DNA of 64,000 bases from Cordilura impudica (taxonomy: Eukaryota > Arthropoda > Insecta > Diptera > Scathophagidae): contig OY821518.1 of NCBI GenBank assembly GCA_963682025.1, positions 29,177,991 through 29,241,990 of the forward strand, given 5' to 3'. Shown here one piece after another: positions 56,707 to 64,000 of this stretch. The notes below the pieces were generated by a model that was not told where the DNA came from, searched no databases, and saw only the letters and a program-made list of their open reading frames with translations. Within the stretch, counting starts at the first letter, position 1, and every line of letters begins with the position of its first letter. The position numbers were made by a program, and so were the translations under genes.

Positions 56707-56876
56707 ACTTTTCACTTTGCACTTATCAAATTTTTCGTCAATTTGCAAAACTATATATTCCTCAGAACTATAAAATTTAATAAGTGATTAGTTGAAATTG
56801 ATAAGTGATTTTGCAAAGTTTTTGCAATATTTATATTCTCTTTGCAATTTCCGTTCCACATACGTTTTGCAGTATG

Positions 56877-57157
56877 CTAAAAGCGATCTTGCAATTTTAT
56901 TTCTGCTGATTTTGAAGTGACACTAATAGCATATTGTGAAGGTAAGCATTCTTTTTTGGCAGAAACTAAATCTCGATACTCTGGAAAAATCCTACAATTC
57001 TTTTCATTGAGTCTCTTCCGCAATTCCTTATGTTGATTTTTGGTCAACTTCAAATCCAAAAATGGGGCGAAAGCTTCTTCAAGAGTAAATTTCTTATCTT
57101 CAATTGGTGTAGGAATGCTTTTCAAAATCCTCTTTGTGCGCCTTGGGCTCGCTTCTA
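56877..57157 (-). pseudogene. Transib-type transposase N-terminal fragment
   Basis: IPTPIEDKKFTLEEAFAPFL, LTKNQHKELRKRLNEKNCRI and ECLPSQYAISVTSKSAEIKL, followed by a stop where the 22.5-kb Transib copy has LLDHSIKR. The order and the AEIxLQ block match the N-terminal third of the transposase at 22990-22500. It is cut on its 5' side at 57158 by the MITE-ended insert. Confidence 0.6.
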
Positions 57158-59376
57158 CACACAGAAAAAAGATTGGTTGGAATTTGGTTACATCTAGATA
57201 AATTTGATAAAGTAATATGAATTTTTATTGTATTTCTTTAATATTTAAGAATAAAATAGATATTCATTTATAACTATCATATAAACATAATTAATTTAAA
57301 ATAAAGGTATATACGCCAACAAAACTAGTTCCGTTTACCAATCAATATCTTTTTACAAATTTCTAAATTAATTTAATTGAGGCAACCTATTCAAACCAAC
57401 AATAATATGCGTTCATAACAATTATTGGCGACTGCAACTACCAATTCCGTTTTAACAACATATTTCAAATCGAAAATATTTTAACAGATATTGCAACAAA
57501 TAATTGGTTACCGTACTACATATAAAATTTGTATTAAGAATTGCCTTTCGGTTATAACAATATAAACCCAATCTATTAAAACGTTTTGGTATTTCTAATC
57601 GAAAGGAAATTGCTTGATTCAAATTCTGTTGTGACAACCAAAGAAAAAAAAAATGGAATATGATTAGCAAGACCAAATTTGTTGATCTAATTTGTCATAT
57701 GTCAAATTAAATTAAATAGAAGAATAAAGAAAATTTTTTAATTTTGTGTGATAATTTATTTGTACTTGGGAACCTAAAGATGTTATTCAGTCTATATGAC
57801 ATGAGTTTCTTCGTGGTATGTATTATTACTGTTTACAAAACTAGAACACATTCGGATAGATGTGAAGGTGCAAATCTCGGTTGTCATATTGTAACTAATT
57901 AATAATTCCATTCGTGATTGTCAGCTTTTCATTTCGGCAGCAACTCGTGCTTTAGCAACACAAATTCAACGCACTGTGTGACACGCGTCAATTATATGAA
58001 AATTCTTCCGAAGCCAGTATTAGCGGTACAAACGTTTAAGAGGACATACGAGTAAATAACCTGGAACCTGGTTATCACATTGCGAGCAGGTATGATTAAC
58101 CGCAATGTTATACATCAGCTTAAAATAAATTTTTTGTAGTAGACGAGGTATATGAAAAGTTCCAGGTGTATTCCAGGACCTGACCAAATCCAACATGTAT
58201 TCAACTGCTTACCACTGCTTTATTTTCCGGTTAGAAGGTCCCAAAAGCAGTCGTTGTTGCAAAGTCGATCAATAGACCGAGGGGAATATTGTGCGATTGG
58301 GTAAGTAATGGGCTTGTGCTGATATTTGTACTACGAAATATATTTGACATAGACACAGCTTTTATAATGCGGCCGACGACACGGAAAAATAAATAAGCTA
58401 ATTAAATTACATACAGAGTACATTATGTAGTACATACGAACAGCTGTTTAAACTTGTAAAAAGGAGTTCATGCTAAGACCTCGGCCAATTATAAATATTC
58501 CCTATGAGTTCGGTTTAAATAAATCTATTGCAAACTTCTTGTGTTTTCGAATTGAGATTGAAATGATTTGGCGTAGGTCGAAAAATAACCTATTTAGGAC
58601 CTTTTTCAGACATAGTATCCACAGTTTGCATTAATGTGTAAAATATTGGATGATTTATGTATCACTGAATGTTTTTAGAATATATCAATGATGTTCTTTA
58701 ATACCATTTTTATCCTATATATATATCTGGACTTTTCTTCAGGTAGCAAGGACTATTAATAGCCTCTTTTAGGATCTAACCATCCTTAACCAATTTATTA
58801 ATATTCACAGCATTGATAATAATATTTATTATATGATATTATTATTATTATTTATTGATACTAGTAATGTAATATATAATAATAATATTTATTCTTTTAG
58901 AAATGTTAGCAAAATTTTGTGTCATCCTTTACATATGCGAATATTTCAAATTGGTGTAAAAATAACGTCTTTTTATTCAAATTAATTTTATTTTTTTATG
59001 TTAATGTAAAATATATAACGTAAAATATATAACGTAAAATATATAAATGTAAATGTAAAATATATTAATGCAAAATATATAAGTTTTTAAAAAACAAATA
59101 AATAATAATAATTTTTGTTTTTTTCATATGAATAAGTAAAAACTCCGATTAATGGTTGTAACAATCAATAATCGAAATTAATAATTCCATTGTATCAATT
59201 AAATTTTACCATGCATACAATAGAATTTATATATAATATAAATTGTCTTTACCATTGTACGGTGATATGTATTATATAATTCAGTAATAACAACAGAATA
59301 AGTTGATGGTACATGGGACTACCAAAATTCGATTGGCAACTAATTCGGTTGCAACAATGAATCCTTTTTCTGTGTG
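57158..59376. mobile_element. 2.2-kb insert with CACACAGAAAAA ends
   Basis: CACACAGAAAAAAGATTGGTTG at the left and CAACAATGAATCCTTTTTCTGTGTG at the right form an imperfect inverted repeat; TA lies outside each end. The interior is A/T-rich with no recognisable transposase. It contains a repeated TGTAAAATATATAACG run (59001-59070) and (TA)n tracts. The ends match those of the MITE at 52585-52793. Confidence 0.5.
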
Positions 59377-59754
59377 TACCATTTTTTCAATTATTGCAAT
59401 TTTTTTTTCTTATTTTGTGTTGGTTGAATTTGGTCAAAGTGCAAAGTTAATATTGAAAAGAGCAATTTGCAAAGACTTTGCAAATAATTATGCTGTTTCG
59501 TTCCACAAAATCTGTAAACCCTATTTTTGCCCAGCAAATTCAATTCAATTCAATTTATTTAGATCAACTATTATTTACATTGTTTCTTAATATAATTATG
59601 TGCAAAGAGTTCGAGAATTTATCTTTTTCTACTTAATAATTATTGTTAATTTATACAATTTTATATATATACATTTAAATAATAGTGGAGGTAAAAATTT
59701 TCAGAAACCTATTTGAAATTATGATAAAACTTAAACTAAGAACATATTAACTAC

Positions 59755-60560
59755 CTAAGCTGAAGCTAGTTCATTAATATGGGCATGTTCAGAGTTTAAA
59801 CAACGGCAATAAAAGCTATGGGAAAGTCTATTAATTTTTCTTTCCACTAACTCTATATCTGCAAGAGCATGGAGTCGGCGGGTAGAAAAAAGCTTAAGCA
59901 ATTTATTTTGGGAAATTTGTATTTCATTTATATGACATTTTGCACTATTTGACCAGACACGGGCTGCATAAAACATAACCGCCTGAAAAGTTGACTTAAA
60001 TATAACTTTTTTGATGTTTATGTTTAGCCTTGAGTTCCGGTTTATAAAAGGATAGAGTATTCGTATTAATATATTAATTTTATGTACAATACATTTCATT
60101 TTAGGGTCTAATATTACTCCTAAATATTTAACTTTCTGTTCCAATTGAATTAAGGCATAATTTATGTTGATATTTGTCTGTGGAATGTAACAAACTTTTC
60201 GTTTCCTAGTGAAATATATGGCTTGCTCTTTGTCATTATTCAGCATTATTTTCCATCTATTAAAATATGAAGAAATTCCAACTAAGGCTCTTGAATGTTG
60301 GTTATAACATCCACAGCTAAAGTTTCAGAGCAAAGTATAGCAGTAACATCAGCAAAAATTCACATGGTGCAATACTCGACTTGAGGGATATCATAGGTAT
60401 ATAAATTGTATAGTACTGGTGATAGACAAGAGCCCTGTGGGCAACCAGCTGGGACATTAAAACTTTCCGAACAAAAGGAACCAATGTGTACTTTAAAAGT
60501 ACGAAAATATGGACAGCAAATTTTGATAAGTTTTTCAAAAATTTGCAAAATAGTGCAGAC
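59755..60560 (-). pseudogene. Jockey-type LINE reverse transcriptase fragment
   Basis: This is a 5'-truncated ORF2. It has GCPQGSCLSPVLYNLYTYDI near 60460-60400, a stop after EYCTM, then IFADVTAILCS in the next block (near 60365-60330), and FNRWKIMLNNDKEQAIYFTR near 60265-60205 with VKYLGVILDPKMK near 60140. It ends ...HINELASA, stop at 59755. The catalytic FADD motif reads FADV, so the second Asp is lost. The motif style is that of the Jockey clade. Confidence 0.8.
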
Positions 60561-61167
60561 GCGGTTATAATAAGAAATTATAGAGACCGAATTAATTTTT
60601 TGGGACTACAAAACTACAATTAAAGAGTGCTTTCGTTTAAATCAAATCCAAGTTGAATTCATTTTAATTGAAATTAGAGAAAAAATGTGTGCAACTGTGC
60701 TTGCATTGGTTCGGAAATGGTTGGCAGTACCATGGAGTTGCTGCTCTGCATGGTGTTACAAAATCAACAGGCAGCCTGTTTATCTAATTTATAAACCTTC
60801 AAAATGAAATGTAAACTTAAATATGTTCCAATTATTTACAATAATTTAGTAAAAAAATACTTATTTTATTGTTTTGAAGACTAGCAAATAAAATATATTT
60901 TTTTTAATCACATGTAACACTGCACTTTTTATTTTGCGGCTCATTTTAACAAGTTCTATTTACCAATGCAACGTGAAAAGTGATAAGACAGAAATGCAAA
61001 TATTATAAAATGCTTTGTGGAACACTTTGTACACTCACTTTATAGGGGAGTGCAACGACTTTGCAAAATTTTCCTTAATGCAAATTGAGATTTGCAAACA
61101 ATATTTTGGAATAGTTTGACAGTTTGCAAAAAAAAAAATGCAATTTGAAAAGTGCAAAGTGAAAAGT

Positions 61168-61949
61168 CGATAAGTTATTTTGTTTGTTAAGAAGAGGAAC
61201 ATGGAATAACATATGGATACGAATTTATGAACATTTTTGAATTCATTTAAATTATTTATTAAAAGGTTAATTCCATAGGGACAGACATGATATACAGTGA
61301 TCTAATCCAATAATATAGAGTAAAAGTATTTCATTATTCAAGAAAATATTCAAAATTGTGCAGACGGACCTGAACAACATATTTACCATTAGAAAAAGTA
61401 TTGTTATTAATAATTGGGGGCAGAAAGCAGACGTGACAGACATGACAACAAAGAGACATCATTTTAGATGATGTTTGTGAAACACAGAAAAGCTCTGATG
61501 TTATTTGCATGACAAAAAGGAATCACTTGTTTATAGTTAACGTAAGAGTTAGTTTATTAATAAAGCATATAAAAAACATGAATTCTAACATAAATTACAG
61601 TAAATAGAAGTGTTTTGTGTAATCTGGCAGACATGGCACTGCCTTTATTTTAAAAATTACTTAACTAACTTTTCCTTCCTTACTGGGAAATTAAGAACTA
61701 TAAAAATATTAAAAAATACATTTAACAAACTATTGCCATATTTTCATACCCTATTCTTCGAACTGGTATCAATTAAAATTATTTAAATTGAAATTTTTTA
61801 AATTGGGCCTAAGGTTGACCTTTGCATATAATTACCAAAATAGTTTTCTAACATGATAGGCTTTACTATCGAAGAGTAAAAAGCAGATACATTTTTAGAA
61901 ATGTAAAAACGTTGAAAGAAATATACGAACTAAATTTAAGAAAAATTTA
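61168..61949. other. Unassigned DNA
   Basis: I see no supported feature here. Confidence 0.4.
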
Positions 61950-62370
61950 GGAAGTGTTTGTTTTTTCTGATCGATTTAAGTAAAGATCGGCAATCAGGTT
62001 TATATGGCACTATACTGATACTGAAATGCTGATTAATGGAATACACAAACATACACCAAGTTGGAATACAATATACTCGTATATGATAATCTGTATTTTA
62101 CGAAAATTTTAGTCGGTCAGTGAAGTGTTAGTTGTATGGGGGCAAAGGCTGAACATGCATCGATGTTCCCTGATTTCAGTAGAGTAAGTCCTATGCCAAT
62201 TAAAATCTTATATACCATATTTCATCAAAATATATCCATATTTGCAACATGTAGTTTGATTTCAAGATTTACATGGACGCACTGATAAACGGACAGACAG
62301 ACAGACGGACGGACGGGAGAACAGACGGACAAACTCATTATACCTTGATCATATAGTGGTATAGAATATA
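61950..62370 (-). mobile_element. DINE-like family A, diverged partial copy
   Basis: GATTTAAGTAAAGATCGG, ATACCATATTTCATCAAAATAT, a GACAGACGGACGGACGG run (62295-62318) and CATATAGTGGTATAG at the right follow the inverted family A order. The 3' third is missing. Confidence 0.7.
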
Positions 62371-62974
62371 AAGAACTCTCACAAAAATAAAATCCAAAAT
62401 TTTGTTGAAATTTGGGCTTATTTCTGTAGAAGTTGGGATGGTCGTCCGGTAATAGAATTGAGCATTTATTAACATTTTGCAGCAGAAAAACTGTTCATAG
62501 ATGATGATCTATCTACCCGAAGTTTGCCTATGAAATATACAGTCGCTTTTAGAATTATTATGCTTTTGGTATAGATGCCACATCATGATGTGATACTTAT
62601 AAAATCGGTAGAAATCAACTGGTTGGTTACCGGCACCAGCTTCTTTAGTGATTTAAGTCGGAACGAATTTGTTTCTCAGCATCTCCTAGAAAATATATGT
62701 CCTTCTCAAGGGGTAGAAATCTTCATTCTAGAGCGTACAAGGCATTTTCCAGTGTAAAATTGTTATGAAAAAAGTTATTTACTAACAATATAACTACTGT
62801 TGCCATGGTCTCCACAAAAGATCTGTACTAACCCAAATTAAGAAAATTAATCACAATTAAATCACAAATTTGCCTTCTGCGATCATACAATTTTTTTGGA
62901 AATGGTATTTATTTATTTTATTTATTTGTTAATATCAATACGGTGTTCAGAGTTGTACATACAAGGTAACGGAA
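62371..62974. other. Unassigned DNA
   Basis: A 60-codon frame at 62575-62757 shows no domain. Nothing else is supported. Confidence 0.35.
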
Positions 62975-64000
62975 CTGATCGTCTTTAACTTGGTAAAGTT
63001 CAGAACCAATCCTTGTTCTTGTAAACAGCTAAGAAGACTCACGACCTCCGACCCTTCGGGGCAGGTTTACACCGGGCAATGGTATTATAACAACCATTAA
63101 AATACTAGCTAATGTGAGCAACGTGGAAAGTCAACGGCGAAGAAATGATTGATGTATCACATCTAAGGCGAATGAACCAACCACCCCACCGCTGCGTCTG
63201 TCTCATATTGGGCGGCAGCAAACAGCGTCTGTACTCAAGAGGAGCGGCTGATTACACAGAAGGAAAACTATAAACCCTTCAGAAGGCAACGGGAAACCAC
63301 TGAAGTAATGTCCCTTGAAAACCATACAATGAACAATAACAATAACGTACGGCCCTCAATCTCCGGAAACACGAGGGTGCTAAGAATCCCCGGAGGTAAA
63401 ACAAAACAAAAACTCAACATCGGTACATGGAATGTACGAAGTCTTTATGAAGCTGGAAAACTAGCTAATACCATAGCCGAAATGAACAGGCTCAAAATTG
63501 ACATACTCGGTGTAAGTGAAACGTGGTGGCCAGATAATGGAGAATTTGCTTCCCAAAATACGAAAATGTACTATTCAGGCAATAACCACAGAAATGGCGT
63601 GGGAATTATCGTAAAAAATAACATAGCGAAATGAGTATCCGGATTTATCCCAAAATCAGACAGAGTCATGCTTATAAAGCTAGACGCCAGACCAATAAAT
63701 ATAAATATTATTCAAATATATGCACCCACTGCTGATAAAAGTGACGAATAAATTGAAGTTTTTTATGATGAAATTAAAGATGTTATGAAAATGACGAAAC
63801 CTCACGAGATAGCCATCATTCAAGGAGATTTCAACGCAAAAGTAGGAGAAGATAAAGTACCTGGTACAACAGGAAATTACGGATTGGAGAAATAAATGAA
63901 AGAGGCGACAGACTAATCCAATTCTGTCAGGAATACAAAATGACAATAACTAACACACTGTTCTGCCTTCCGCCAAGACGACTCTATACCTGGAAATCCC
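62975..64000 (+). mobile_element. RTE-like LINE, 5' part, cut by window end
   Basis: From about 62990 base composition rises in G+C, and a leader with ACACCGGGCAATGG, GAAAACTATAAACCC and AAGGCAACGGGAAACCACTG precedes the ORF at 63308. Such leaders precede the endonuclease-RT ORF of insect RTE-type elements. The left boundary is approximate. Confidence 0.65.
63308..63998 (+). pseudogene. Apurinic-type endonuclease domain of RTE-like LINE
   Basis: This is the N-terminal endonuclease that nicks target DNA. It has IGTWNVRSLYEAGKL (residues ~37-51), ILGVSETWWPDNGEF (catalytic-Glu region), NGVGIIVKNNIA, then a stop (63632), VMLIKLDARPININIIQIYA, another stop near 63750, and IIQGDFNAKVGE (GDFNAKVG box). 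After a frameshift near 63890 it reads RGDRLIQFCQEYKMTITNTL. Relatives include the CFDP2-like endonuclease-RT proteins. Two stops and one frameshift in 690 bases make it non-functional. The RT domain would lie beyond the window. Confidence 0.85.

Larger units (their letters stand above)
56707..61167. mobile_element. Composite element bounded by long imperfect inverted repeats
   Basis: ACTTTTCACTTTGCACTT at 56707 is exactly inverted at 61150-61167. The similarity continues inward for about 150 bases in degenerate form (TTTTGCAAAG, TCCACA, ATTTGCA motifs on both sides). Inside are a Transib-type transposase fragment (56877-57157), a MITE-ended insert (57158-59376) and a Jockey-type LINE fragment (59755-60560). 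The original element was probably much shorter. No target duplication was settled. Confidence 0.6.

Overview
The window looks like repeat-dense insect DNA, most likely from a higher (probably calyptrate) fly. The reasons are a very A+T-rich background, short fly-type introns, DINE-1/Helentron-like elements with GTCY-rich stretches, Transib, Tc1/mariner and copia elements, and several families of LINEs and small Helitrons. I found no convincing single-copy host gene. Almost every recognisable coding stretch belongs to a transposable element, and all but one are broken. This looks like heterochromatin or an old insertion nest. The species cannot be fixed from sequence alone.

Layout. 1-1072: end of a Helitron (PIF1-like helicase remnant). 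1073-1681 and 8502-9121: two copies of an unidentified ~615 bp repeat. 1915-3745: minus-strand LINE remnant. 3890-8501: a degenerate AAAATCGCC minisatellite containing the main object of interest, 6.8 almost identical tandem units of about 607 bp (4158-8267). Each unit carries a 41-nt hammerhead-ribozyme-like motif and, upstream on the same strand, a tRNA-like segment. A lone, strongly diverged unit at 15385-15790 keeps the hammerhead fold with a compensatory base-pair change. 9145-13548: a DINE-like element (family A) split by a LINE and by a second DINE-like element (family B). 15803-18905: Helitron-like repeats interrupted by a TIR transposon with its own MITE. 19569-20390: dead Tc1/mariner element. 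21035-23690: complete but frameshifted Transib element with a 5-bp target duplication and RSS-like heptamers.

25695-32552 is a three-level nest: a LINE broken by a non-autonomous Helitron, itself broken by a copia retrotransposon whose 1422-codon gag-pol frame is fully open. 33815-36850: LINE RNase H remnant, DINE-A copies and a Helitron. 36851-41990: mostly A-rich low-complexity DNA with another DINE-A copy. 42817-43570: C-terminal part of a transposon-related gene with a legible intron. 45211-51089: a transposon with 25-bp inverted repeats whose gene is interrupted near its start by a DINE-B element. 51498-56112: Helitrons, MITEs and another interrupted DINE-A copy. 56707-61167: a composite bounded by inverted repeats and containing a Transib-type transposase fragment, a MITE-ended insert and a Jockey-type LINE. 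62975-64000: 5' part of an RTE-like LINE running off the window.

The genes do not form a pathway. They record successive insertions, and the nesting gives relative ages. The hammerhead-bearing array stands apart: it is very homogeneous, hence recently amplified or homogenised, and could yield self-cleaving RNA if transcribed from the plus strand.
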